DNA of 8,567 nt, from assembly GCA_003164155.1 (NCBI GenBank), contig PLSG01000235.1:1-8567 (forward strand). The letters run 5' to 3'. The position numbers and the translations under genes are program-made. Positions 1 to 6,619 of the stretch are shown here, one piece after another; position 1 is the stretch's first letter; every line of letters starts with the position of its first letter. This stretch comes from Parachlamydiaceae bacterium (GTDB lineage Bacteria; Chlamydiota; Chlamydiia; Chlamydiales; Parachlamydiaceae). The notes beneath the pieces were generated by a model. It saw only the letters and a program-made list of their open reading frames with translations. It was not told the DNA's origin and did no database searches.

Positions 1-934
1 TTTCCCCTTGTTGAAAATAGAGAATTCCCAGCTTGAAGATGGTTTCTGTGTCGTCTGGGCATAAGCGCAAGATGGCTTCATACTCTCTGATCTCTTCTTC
101 TGGCATCTGTAGATCGTGGTAACTATAAGCCAGTTGAGAATGGATCCAGGGATCATTGGGAGCGTATTCGCTGAGGATTTTAAACTCTTCGACAGCTCTT
201 TGTCCCGCTATCCGAAATTTTTGCTCCAAGCTGGCCGAAAACTGCGGCGGTGGGATCCAGCGCTCCTCTTCGAATCCTTCAATTTTGCGTGGGTCGATAT
301 ATAATCCCGAAAGCAGGACGTAGGCATTTGCCAGAGCTGCATGCCATTCGAGATTCGTAGGCTCACATTTAACTATTTTGATGTGTTCGTCAACTGCGCC
401 TTGCAAGAGCTGTTCCTTAATCTTGTGATGATCATTCCATAGCCACAAGCAGCGCCATCTTTCCAGCACAGCTGAAAGAAATCCCAGCCATAAGGGCATG
501 TTTGGCAAAGCGTGTTCTTTTTCATTTAAGGCTGCCGCGCATCGGCAGCAGGCTTCGGCCACAGCCGCATGCTGTTCTGGCTGCCCTTCTGCAAAGGGAA
601 GCAGGCTGCGGCAAGCTTGAGCGTATCTTTGGGTCAGGACGCTGATTTGTTCAGGTTTTTTGGCTTGTAGATACAGGCGGATGATAAAAAAAGAAAAGAG
701 GGTGAGAAAGAGCCCACCCATGGAAATGGCTAAGAGCAATGATTGGACCAGAAAACTGGAAAAAATCAACATGGCGGCAATTTCACAAAAGCCCAATATC
801 AAAAATAGAACATGGAAGCGCACATAGGGTTTGATAATCCCTTCAAACTGGGCTATAGTCGATTGGATAAGCTCCCGACATTGGGCGTCGAAATGGCTTT
901 TGTCAAAATTGCTGCCGTCGGTAGTAGAGACCAT
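1..934 (-). CDS. Membrane-anchored TPR-like protein, partial (C-terminus beyond left edge)
   Basis: The minus-strand frame is open from the ATG at 934 to the window edge (311 codons, no stop), so the 3' end is missing. The N-terminal ~40 residues are hydrophilic. Two hydrophobic segments follow (about residues 41-62 and 65-88), consistent with a membrane hairpin. The rest is soluble, helical and rich in Ala, Leu, Cys, Trp and Glu. From about residue 245 it looks like tetratricopeptide repeats: a pair around AVEEFKILSEYAPNDPWIHS and then LAYSYHDL, followed by an EYEAILRLCPDD-type helix and the start of another unit at the edge. TPR arrays are protein-binding scaffolds, so I infer a membrane-tethered scaffold or assembly factor; the partner is unknown. 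An in-frame stop lies just upstream of the ATG, and AGG occurs about 7 nt before it. The gene starts 32 bp after the transporter stop on the same strand, so co-transcription is likely. I do not recognise a named orthologue. Confidence 0.85.
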   Translation of the reverse strand, partial: MVSTTDGSNFDKSHFDAQCRELIQSTIAQFEGIIKPYVRFHVLFLILGFCEIAAMLIFSSFLVQSLLLAISMGGLFLTLFSFFIIRLYLQAKKPEQISVLTQRYAQACRSLLPFAEGQPEQHAAVAEACCRCAAALNEKEHALPNMPLWLGFLSAVLERWRCLWLWNDHHKIKEQLLQGAVDEHIKIVKCEPTNLEWHAALANAYVLLSGLYIDPRKIEGFEEERWIPPPQFSASLEQKFRIAGQRAVEEFKILSEYAPNDPWIHSQLAYSYHDLQMPEEEIREYEAILRLCPDDTETIFKLGILYFQQGE

Positions 935-966
935 AGGTACCTGAGATAATTAGGCTTTTTGCGTTC

Positions 967-1896
967 TTAAGATTGTACTTTTATAGGTTCTGCCTGCGCA
1001 TAGTAGCCATAGCGCAATTCTTGTTGATAAAACAAGAGCAGTCCAGAAAATACAATCAGTGAGGATGCAAAGAAGGCCCAAGTGGCAGTTTCCCCGAGGA
1101 ATATCCACCCAAATAGTGCTGTAAAAAGCGGTGTCGTACAACCGGCAAAGGACATAAAGGTGGCCGAATATTTCTTCAGTAAAAACCCATAGAGGTTGTA
1201 GGCGATCAGGTTGGAGATGATGATCAAAAGCACGGCGCACTCAATGAAGGGCACGTATTCCGTAATCGGCAATGGATCCCAGTCTTCAATCACGTACGAA
1301 TTTAAAAGGGCCATCGCACCTCCCAAGGCCATGCTCACGCCGTTGGCCATCAGGGGCGAATAGCCGTTTTCCTTGACCACTTGGCGCAGGAGGATCCATC
1401 CATATACTCCACACACAGCGGCAATCATCACCGAAACTTCCGGCCACGAAAAAATCAGCAACTGTCCGGCGGCTTGTTCCACAGACGTTTGCGACAGCAG
1501 AATGGGGAGGAATCCGGCAAATCCCACCAATAGCCCCAGCCATTTTTTATTGGTCATCGTCTCAGAGAAAATAAAATAGGAGAGCAGCGCTGAGACAAAT
1601 GGCGACAAGCTATAAATGAAGCAGGTTTTGAAGGAGGTTAAGTACTGCAATCCCCAAAACTCAGACACATTGGTGATGTAGATATTAAACAGCGCTAAGA
1701 GGAAGAAGCGCCAAGCGTGCTTCATGCTGAAGGTAAAATGCTTGCGCTGGAAGAAATACTGGTAGGCCAACATGAGCACGCCAGCTAATAGCATGCGCGA
1801 TCCTACAAAGAAAAAGGGTTGTGCGTACTGCAGTCCATTTTTGGCAATTGTAAAAACGCTGGCAAATAACGCATAGAGTAAAAAAACAAAAAACAT
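967..1896 (-). CDS. EamA/DMT-family transporter, possible S-adenosylmethionine exchanger
   Basis: This is a 309-residue, almost entirely hydrophobic protein with about ten membrane helices. It has the duplicated five-helix architecture of the EamA drug/metabolite transporter superfamily: first half from the N-terminus to about residue 135, second half about 150-290, and a short polar tail. The length is typical for the family. Landmarks are the N-terminal helix with Ala-Lys (FTIAKNGLQYAQPFF), the SRMLLAGVLML helix, the EFWGLQYLTSFKTCFIYSLS segment and the LFGWIFLGETATW helix near the end. From memory, the closest resemblance is to the chlamydial and rickettsial carriers that import host S-adenosylmethionine in exchange for S-adenosylhomocysteine; that substrate is an inference. 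I chose the ATG at 1896 because AGGG lies 5 nt before it. A GTG two codons upstream (1902) is in frame but has no ribosome site. The TPR-like membrane protein follows 32 bp downstream, probably in the same transcript. Confidence 0.85.
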   Translation of the reverse strand: MFFVFLLYALFASVFTIAKNGLQYAQPFFFVGSRMLLAGVLMLAYQYFFQRKHFTFSMKHAWRFFLLALFNIYITNVSEFWGLQYLTSFKTCFIYSLSPFVSALLSYFIFSETMTNKKWLGLLVGFAGFLPILLSQTSVEQAAGQLLIFSWPEVSVMIAAVCGVYGWILLRQVVKENGYSPLMANGVSMALGGAMALLNSYVIEDWDPLPITEYVPFIECAVLLIIISNLIAYNLYGFLLKKYSATFMSFAGCTTPLFTALFGWIFLGETATWAFFASSLIVFSGLLLFYQQELRYGYYAQAEPIKVQS

Positions 1897-1901
1897 TACC
1901 A

Positions 1902-1905
1902 CCCT
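1902..1905 (-). promoter_or_regulatory. Ribosome binding site of the EamA transporter
   Basis: On the minus strand AGGG (1905-1902) sits 5 nt before the ATG at 1896. It overlaps the alternative GTG codon at 1902, which itself has no purine-rich stretch upstream. This favours the ATG and a 309-residue product. Confidence 0.5.
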
Positions 1906-2154
1906 ATAAGGTTAAAGATCCGTAAATGTTAAGAAAAAAGCAGCATAGCATAGACCTAAATATAAAATAAATCGGAAAATGCGCATGTGGCACTTCCCTT
2001 TTGAACGCCACGGGCGAGTGATTAAAATTTTGTGATTCGCTTTGGAAGAGCTGCTGGCGCGTAGGTTTAGTAATAATTTACTTGATGTGTGTTAAGATTG
2101 TGTGAAGTAATTTAAAATATGTGTTTTTGTGTATTGTAAATGTTATTTAAGTTG

Positions 2155-2160
2155 TATAAT
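2155..2160 (+). promoter_or_regulatory. Candidate -10 element for the kinase/ankyrin-like pair
   Basis: A perfect TATAAT hexamer lies about 40 bp before the kinase ATG, which would give a short leader of roughly 35 nt. The -35 position 17 bp upstream (about 2132-2137, TATTGT) is poor. The surroundings are very AT-rich, so a chance match is quite possible. If real, transcription would begin downstream of the alternative GTG at 2129 and exclude it as the start. Confidence 0.3.
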
Positions 2161-2190
2161 AAGTTTTAAGTATGTGCTGTTGAATAAAGT

Positions 2191-2196
2191 GGGGAG
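2191..2196 (+). promoter_or_regulatory. Ribosome binding site of the kinase-like gene
   Basis: GGGGAG is followed by a 4-nt spacer and the ATG at 2201. It is the only purine-rich motif near either candidate start, so it decides for a 644-residue product rather than the 668-residue form from the GTG at 2129. Confidence 0.5.
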
Positions 2197-2200
2197 TATT

Positions 2201-4135
2201 ATGCTAATTAACCCAGAGTCAGTGCCTTCATCGTTTTTTTTACCTTTTTCGCTTCCAGCTAGCCTAGACTCTAAACCCAGTTATTTTACTGACTTTTCAT
2301 TAGTGCTAACTGCTTTACACACCATGCGTGAACCGGCTCATTATAACACGGATAGGAGCGACTTTCTTCCTTTTCCTATCGACAATTTACCCCCTTCAGA
2401 TACGCTTAAGCTCATGCTAGACTCTGTGCTCACAGACAGAGAAACCCGCGCAAGTTCCTCTCCTTCCTCTAATGAGGAAAGCAAGTTGAAAAAGGCAGTA
2501 ACGGCAACGGAACAGCGCTTATCAAGCTTAATTAGTACGGGCAATGAAGTCAATGAAAGTGAATTTAAATCCATTCAAGCGATGATGGAAAGACTAGAAG
2601 AAAATTTTAAAATATTAATTGGAAAACCCGCCGCTCCTCCGGAACCTTCCACCTCTACCTCTTCTTCTTCATCCTCCTCCTCATCATCATTATCATTATC
2701 ATCATCATTATCTTCATCTTCTTCTATCATCTCTAAATCCTCTCCTAAACCCGTTCCTGAATCCACTTCTGGTCATACTTATCTTACTTCTGGAGCGGTC
2801 AAAGAGGTTTGGGTAAAATCGGACGATTCTATGCATGTCTGGTATGCTCCCAAAGGCGGAAATAGCAGCGCAGAGAAAGAGTTGAGAGAGGAAGTGGATA
2901 AAGCGCAAATAATTAAAAGTAACCTGCGAGGCTTACAGTTAAAAAGTTTTATGGAAAACTTTATAGGAGGTTTAGGTTTAAATGAGCATACGCTTAAGTT
3001 TTTGAAAGAACAACCCTGTGTGGAAAGTTTGAGGACAGCCCTTTTAAATATGGATCGCTCTAGCCCATCTATTAATCCTAAAGATTTAGAGCTACTAAGA
3101 AAGTGCTTGGCTAGTAGTGATGTGAAAAAATTTATTGATAAAGCGCAGGTCATAGAAAATTGCCTGGCCATAGACTATACTGTGGTGCCTGAAGAACAGC
3201 ATGTCAAAGTCAAAAAAAGAAGTGGAGATGTGAAAGGCCAAGCGCGATTCACCGTCCAAATAGCTCGCTCACACACCGATCTAGAAAAGCTGATTCGGAA
3301 TCCTGAAGCTTCGCTTCTCAATCCAAATGATCCCGCCAGAGAAAAGCTAATTTCGTATACACCTATGCATCAACTTGATATAATGCACCAAATGCTTGAC
3401 GGCATGGATGGGATGCATAGGGCGGGTTATGTCCATGGAGATTTTAAACCTGAAAATATGCTGGTGCGGTTGGAAGGTCAAAAGCTGAAGGTGAAAATTT
3501 CCGATTTTGGAAAAAGTGTCTTAGAAGATCCCGGCGTTTCTAAAAAGCCTATTGGAGATTGGCCAATATATGAGGGAAATACCCGATTTGCTCCCTGGGA
3601 AAATAGATTAAGCCAGGCGGGCGATGTCTGTGCTGCGGGCATGGCTATGATAAGAATCTTAGAAGAGCCTATTCTCACTCAATTGCAAAAAAAGGAACCT
3701 GCCAAGCGCATGCTTATTGACGTTCCTGAGGGAAGGAAAGGCCTACTAATGAGGGCTGCCAATAACGTAGAGAAAAAGAAAGTGCGCCGAGGTTTTGAGG
3801 CTTTCGTGATAGAAAACGATGCTTTTATTTCGATTGAGGCCGATCGCAATAAAGCGCAGTGGGTAATCGCGCGCGCGACTCAAGGGTTTAATATGATGCG
3901 TCCCGTCAGCCAAGAAAGATATAAGTTGATTGAGGTTCAAAAAGATCTTTATCTCACAGCTTTATTTGAACAGCTGGCAGCAAATAAGCGGTTTACACCC
4001 CAAACTCTAGAAGAACTTAGCGCTTTGCTAAGGGACATGACAAGCGTAAATCCTAAGGCTAGGCCATCTATGCAAGTTGCCAGTGAGCGTCTTGAAGTAA
4101 TTATGAATGCAGAAATGAAAAGGAGTGCATTATGA
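2201..4135 (+). CDS. Eukaryotic-like Ser/Thr protein kinase-like protein with Ser-rich linker
   Basis: Predicted 644-residue soluble protein with no signal peptide or membrane segment. Residues 1-95 are Pro/Ser/Leu-rich, about 95-145 look helical or coiled-coil, and about 150-175 form a near-homopolymeric Ser/Leu linker. A protein-kinase fold then follows. The glycine-loop region is degenerate (GAVKEVWV, G198-V205). The candidate ATP lysine is K218 in WYAPK, and the alpha-C glutamate could be E227 or E230. The hinge region is near residues 350-365. The catalytic loop is HGDFKPEN (H412, D414, K416, N419), with DFG at 435-437, an APE-like APWE at 464-467, the alpha-F Asp D475 and the closing Arg R621. 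Conservation of D414, K416, N419 and D435 argues for activity. K218 to D414 is 196 residues and D475 to R621 is 146, both far longer than in ordinary kinases, implying two insertions. Its stop overlaps the start of the ankyrin-like gene. It looks more AT-rich than its flanks. Substrate unknown; host-directed effector or internal regulator are both possible. Confidence 0.85.
   Translation: MLINPESVPSSFFLPFSLPASLDSKPSYFTDFSLVLTALHTMREPAHYNTDRSDFLPFPIDNLPPSDTLKLMLDSVLTDRETRASSSPSSNEESKLKKAVTATEQRLSSLISTGNEVNESEFKSIQAMMERLEENFKILIGKPAAPPEPSTSTSSSSSSSSSSLSLSSSLSSSSSIISKSSPKPVPESTSGHTYLTSGAVKEVWVKSDDSMHVWYAPKGGNSSAEKELREEVDKAQIIKSNLRGLQLKSFMENFIGGLGLNEHTLKFLKEQPCVESLRTALLNMDRSSPSINPKDLELLRKCLASSDVKKFIDKAQVIENCLAIDYTVVPEEQHVKVKKRSGDVKGQARFTVQIARSHTDLEKLIRNPEASLLNPNDPAREKLISYTPMHQLDIMHQMLDGMDGMHRAGYVHGDFKPENMLVRLEGQKLKVKISDFGKSVLEDPGVSKKPIGDWPIYEGNTRFAPWENRLSQAGDVCAAGMAMIRILEEPILTQLQKKEPAKRMLIDVPEGRKGLLMRAANNVEKKKVRRGFEAFVIENDAFISIEADRNKAQWVIARATQGFNMMRPVSQERYKLIEVQKDLYLTALFEQLAANKRFTPQTLEELSALLRDMTSVNPKARPSMQVASERLEVIMNAEMKRSAL
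2648..2725 (+). repeat. TCN triplet tract encoding the poly-Ser linker
   Basis: A run of TCT, TCC and TCA codons, interrupted by ACC (Thr) and TTA (Leu), encodes residues 150-175 of the kinase-like protein, including ten Ser in a row at 154-163. The strand is almost purely C/T with scattered A. Such trinucleotide-like tracts can change length in frame by slippage, which would lengthen or shorten the linker without breaking the gene. Confidence 0.8.
2897..2907 (+). repeat. Direct repeat copy 1 (encodes DKAQ) in the kinase-like gene
   Basis: GATAAAGCGCA is identical to the segment at 3137-3147, exactly 240 bp (80 codons) downstream and in the same reading frame. Similarity continues imperfectly for about 20 more bases: DKAQIIKSNL here against DKAQVIENCL there. 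Confidence 0.6.
3137..3147 (+). repeat. Direct repeat copy 2 (encodes DKAQ) in the kinase-like gene
   Basis: Second copy of GATAAAGCGCA, 240 bp after copy 1. A shorter version, ATAAAGCGCA, occurs a third time at 3849-3858 in the same frame (NKAQ). The first two copies bound the large insertion in the kinase N-lobe. Confidence 0.6.
4121..4125 (+). promoter_or_regulatory. Ribosome binding site of the ankyrin-like gene, inside the kinase gene
   Basis: AGGAG is followed by a 6-nt spacer and the ATG at 4132, which overlaps the kinase stop codon as ATGA. This is one of the best Shine-Dalgarno matches in the window. It shows that the second cistron has its own initiation site while being coupled to translation of the first. 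Confidence 0.75.
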
Positions 4136-4839
4136 CAGCTATTGGAAGTAAGGGCGATTGTAACGATGCCTTTTTTCATGTATTATCCAAATCTGAAGAT
4201 GCTTGTGCAGATTTAGGTTATGATTTTGAATCCCTGAGAAATGATCTAGAAGAAATAAAGTTAGATGAAGTCATAGGCGAATTTGCCAAAAATGTTTTTT
4301 TGCGCATTTTTATTAAAGAGCATAGAGGAAATAAGATACTTTCCGAGATGCTCTTTAGATCAGTAGAGTCCTCAGATACCCTACCACTTTTTAATATGCT
4401 TTTGGAAGAAGGCGTCAGTCCTGAAAAAGCCGAATTGGAATTTGAGACAAAAGCCGATTTGGACTCTCTAAGTTGGGCGGGATTGCTTACGGCTAACCCT
4501 GAAAATTACGCCAATTTAGAGTTTTTTAAAAATACTTTGAACTTGCATCCTTTGGATGCTCAAGCTTTGACCTATATTTTGTGGCTGATGTGCCAAAATC
4601 CTAAAGAAGGTCAAGAAGAGCGGGAAATCGAGGTGATGGAATTTCTTCTTTCCAAAGGTGCCACTTGCGATGCGGCAGCAATTGCTAAATATCCTCCTTT
4701 TATTTTGGCTGCAGACGGCGATTTCATGCCTTCCTTTGATAAATTGAGAGAAAATAAGCCAAAAGTGAAGAAGTTTCTAGAAGCGCAAATGAAATTGCAG
4801 GCGGAGCATCCCTTCACTTCCGAAGAGAAAAAAATGTAG
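4132..4839 (+). CDS. Ankyrin-like protein coupled to the kinase-like gene
   Basis: Predicted 235-residue soluble, acidic, helix-rich protein with no signal peptide or membrane segment. Two stretches resemble degenerate ankyrin-type helix pairs. One is PLFNMLLEEGVSPEKAELEF at about 85-104. The other begins VMEFLLSKGATCD at 168-180, where LLSKGA matches the ankyrin LL..GA signature, and continues to PPFILAADGDF at 188-198, which resembles the (P)L..AA..G(D/N) start of the next repeat. The region between (LDSLSWAGLL, LEFFKNTLNL) could hold further diverged units. The C-terminal 25 residues are charged. Ankyrin repeats bind proteins and are common in effectors of intracellular bacteria; a role as partner, substrate or targeting subunit of the kinase is inference from the ATGA overlap. 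The start is fixed by AGGAG 6 nt upstream. I cannot name an orthologue, and calling it 'hypothetical alpha-solenoid' would be equally fair. Confidence 0.8.
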   Translation: MTAIGSKGDCNDAFFHVLSKSEDACADLGYDFESLRNDLEEIKLDEVIGEFAKNVFLRIFIKEHRGNKILSEMLFRSVESSDTLPLFNMLLEEGVSPEKAELEFETKADLDSLSWAGLLTANPENYANLEFFKNTLNLHPLDAQALTYILWLMCQNPKEGQEEREIEVMEFLLSKGATCDAAAIAKYPPFILAADGDFMPSFDKLRENKPKVKKFLEAQMKLQAEHPFTSEEKKM

Positions 4840-4858
4840 AGTCCATTCCCGCATGCCT

Positions 4859-4880
4859 CGAATTCAATTCGCTTTTTTCT
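4859..4880 (+). terminator. Weak terminator-like hairpin after the kinase/ankyrin-like pair
   Basis: CGAATTCAATTCG, a short palindrome able to form a stem of about 4 bp with a 5-nt loop, is followed directly by C and six T. It lies 20 bp after the ankyrin-like stop, where a terminator would be expected. The stem is short and AT-rich, so termination would be inefficient at best. Confidence 0.3.
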
Positions 4881-5017
4881 TACCTTCTTTGCTCCTTCTG
4901 TAAAAAAAATCTTAACAATTACTAGAAAAGAAATGAGTATTGTGGTAAATTGATAGTCGAGGTTGATCTGTTAATTGTAAATGTTTAATAAATTTACTTT
5001 ACTAAGAGGACTGAAAT

Positions 5018-5707
5018 ATGCAAAAACCTAAAATTTTACTCATTGAAGATGAAGAAGATATAGCATCGCTGATCAAGCTACAGGCCGAGATCTCGGGCTA
5101 TAAATTATCCGTGGAAGTAGATGGCTTAAACGGTTATTTGGCCTGTGAAAGAGAGCTGCCCGATCTGGTGGTATTGGATATAATGCTGCCCGGACTCAAT
5201 GGGTTGGATGTGTGCCGCAAAATCAAAAGCCATGCACAACTAAAAAGCATACCCGTAATTATCATTTCGGCTAAAAGCGAAGAGCTCGATGTCGTTTTAG
5301 GATTGGAGCTGGGTGCGGATGATTATGTAGCCAAGCCCTTTTCCCCAAAAATCTTGTTTTCGCGGATCAAAGCCGTCATGCGCAGAGCTAAGGAGCCGGA
5401 GAAAATCCCCAAAATACTGACCTTTGGCGATTATACCCTGGAAATTGAGCGATACCTCTTGCGCAAAAAAGATAAGCAAATCCCCTTGACCCTCTCGGAG
5501 TTTGGCATATTGCGCCGCCTGCTGGTCAACCGCGGTAGAGTGCTCACGCGCAATCAGCTGCTAGATGATTTGCAAAACGAAGAAGCCTTTATTGTCGACC
5601 GCAATATCGATGTGCACATTGCCGCATTGCGCAAGAAACTGGGACCGAAGTTTCTATGGATAGAAACTGTACGAGGAGTCGGATATCGGCTAAAAGAAGA
5701 AGAATAA
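5018..5707 (+). CDS. OmpR/PhoB-family response regulator
   Basis: This is a 229-residue two-domain transcription factor, the usual length for the family. The receiver domain (about 1-120) keeps all phosphorylation residues: acidic pair E10/D11, phospho-acceptor D54 in VVLDIMLPG, the Ser/Thr position S84, and K106 in AKPF. The C-terminal winged helix (about 133-227) has the family marks LTLSEFGILRRL, the recognition-helix region DRNIDVHIAALRKKLG and the wing motif IETVRGVGYRL. It should bind DNA as a dimer when phosphorylated. No histidine kinase lies next to it here, so it is an orphan regulator within this window. If the organism is chlamydial, the best-known counterpart is ChxR, an atypical regulator that lacks a functional phospho-acceptor site; this protein looks canonical instead, so I do not assign that name. 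AGAGGA lies 7 nt before the ATG. The 178-bp upstream region should carry its promoter, but I see no clear -35/-10 pair. Confidence 0.93.
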   Translation: MQKPKILLIEDEEDIASLIKLQAEISGYKLSVEVDGLNGYLACERELPDLVVLDIMLPGLNGLDVCRKIKSHAQLKSIPVIIISAKSEELDVVLGLELGADDYVAKPFSPKILFSRIKAVMRRAKEPEKIPKILTFGDYTLEIERYLLRKKDKQIPLTLSEFGILRRLLVNRGRVLTRNQLLDDLQNEEAFIVDRNIDVHIAALRKKLGPKFLWIETVRGVGYRLKEEE

Positions 5708-5765
5708 GGTTGTGAATTAACCGTGCGAAATAACTCGTTCAAGGGTTAAATGGGATTGAATAAAC

Positions 5766-6608
5766 ATGAAAATAATTGCCGATGAAGATAAAGAACTAAT
5801 AGATGTTTTGGCTCAAATGTCGAAAGAAAGTTCGCGCAATACCTTGCGCTCGTGGCTAAAAGCCGAACGGGTCAGAGTGGATGAACGCATAGTCAAAATG
5901 GCCAGTTCCCCTGTAAAAAAAGGGCAGACGGTTAGCGTGGGTGAACGCAAAAAGATCATTGCCGGCGGCTTGCACATCCTCTATGAAGATAGACATATTG
6001 TGGTGATCGATAAACCCGAGGGTGTTTTAAGTGTGGCTACTAATTTCCAGACAGATGAAACTGCGCACGCTTTCTTGAAAGACCACTTCCGTCCAGGAAA
6101 GGTGCACGTGGTGCATAGACTCGATCAAGACACGTCTGGAGTAATGCTCTTTGCCCTTTCAGATGAAGCCCGCGATGAACTTAAAGCAGCTTTTGAAAAA
6201 CACGCCATGGAAAGGTCTTACACGGCCGTAGTCGATGGACTGCTCGACCCGTCTTCTGGCACATGGCAGAGTTATCTTTACGAGGATGCCAACTATGTGG
6301 TGCACAGTACTGAGGATCAAAAAAAAGGGCGTTTGGCGATTACGCATTATACGGTGATGCGCGCTTCTCGTTCCCGTTGCCTGCTCGGGCTTAAACTCGA
6401 AACGGGCCGCAAAAATCAGATCCGCGTGCATTGCCAAGATGCCGGTTGTTCTATCGTAGGCGATAAAAAATATGGGGGATCAATCGGTCCTACAAAAAGG
6501 CTGTGCCTGCATGCCAACGTGCTGGGTTTTGCCCATCCTATTACCCAGCGCCCCATGCGCTTTGAGTCCCCTATTCCGGAAGCTTTTCTCCAAATGCTTT
6601 CGCCTTAA
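5766..6608 (+). CDS. RluA-family pseudouridine synthase with S4 domain
   Basis: This 280-residue enzyme is predicted to isomerise uridine to pseudouridine in structured RNA, most likely 23S rRNA. Residues 1-60 form an S4-like RNA-binding domain (the TLRSWLKAERVRVDERIVK region followed by KKGQTVSV). The catalytic domain follows: LYEDRHIVVIDKPEGVLSV at 72-90, the active-site motif HRLDQDTSG with catalytic Asp D120, and the C-terminal GRKNQIRVH motif followed by GDKKYGG. The ordinary family form is GRxHQIRVH, so Asn replaces the His here; this is a recognised variant and not a sign of inactivation. Which uridine it modifies cannot be read from the sequence. The ribosome site is weak (GGGA about 10 nt before the ATG). 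It lies 58 bp after the response regulator and 11 bp before the DUF3592-like gene, so transcription may continue through all three. Confidence 0.92.
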   Translation: MKIIADEDKELIDVLAQMSKESSRNTLRSWLKAERVRVDERIVKMASSPVKKGQTVSVGERKKIIAGGLHILYEDRHIVVIDKPEGVLSVATNFQTDETAHAFLKDHFRPGKVHVVHRLDQDTSGVMLFALSDEARDELKAAFEKHAMERSYTAVVDGLLDPSSGTWQSYLYEDANYVVHSTEDQKKGRLAITHYTVMRASRSRCLLGLKLETGRKNQIRVHCQDAGCSIVGDKKYGGSIGPTKRLCLHANVLGFAHPITQRPMRFESPIPEAFLQMLSP

Positions 6609-6619
6609 GTAGTCTAAGC

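Larger units (their letters stand above)
1897..2200. other. Divergent intergenic region, no gene seen
   Basis: This ~300-bp spacer separates the leftward transporter gene from the rightward kinase gene. It is AT-rich at both ends, with a more GC-rich patch around 1980-2065. I see no RNA gene, no convincing ORF and no strong hairpin. The upstream extension of the kinase frame to a GTG at 2129 would encode a Cys-rich, unlikely N-terminus and I treat it as leader. Promoters for both directions should lie here; a consensus -10 hexamer is visible only for the rightward direction. Confidence 0.6.

Noticed and set aside
116..304. Plus-strand 62-codon ORF near the left edge
   Set aside because: It lies wholly opposite the open minus-strand TPR-like gene, which has clear membrane helices and a repeat pattern.
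2012..2038. GCGA...TCGC imperfect palindrome in the divergent spacer
   Set aside because: Only four terminal bases pair cleanly and the inner arms mismatch, so it does not stand as an operator or hairpin.
2129..2200. GTG start at 2129 extending the kinase-like protein by 24 residues
   Set aside because: There is no Shine-Dalgarno sequence before it, the added residues are Cys/Tyr/Ile-rich and look like translated AT-rich leader, and the ATG at 2201 has GGGGAG in place.
2575..2766. Minus-strand ORF encoding a strongly acidic Asp/Glu-rich peptide
   Set aside because: It is the reverse complement of the Ser-codon tract of the kinase-like gene, so the acidic run is a composition shadow; it has no ribosome site.
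5717..5749. Inverted repeat TTAACC...GGTTAA between the response regulator and pseudouridine synthase genes
   Set aside because: Six-base AT-rich arms separated by 21 nt, with no T-run, are too weak for a terminator and could occur by chance; an operator is possible but unsupported.
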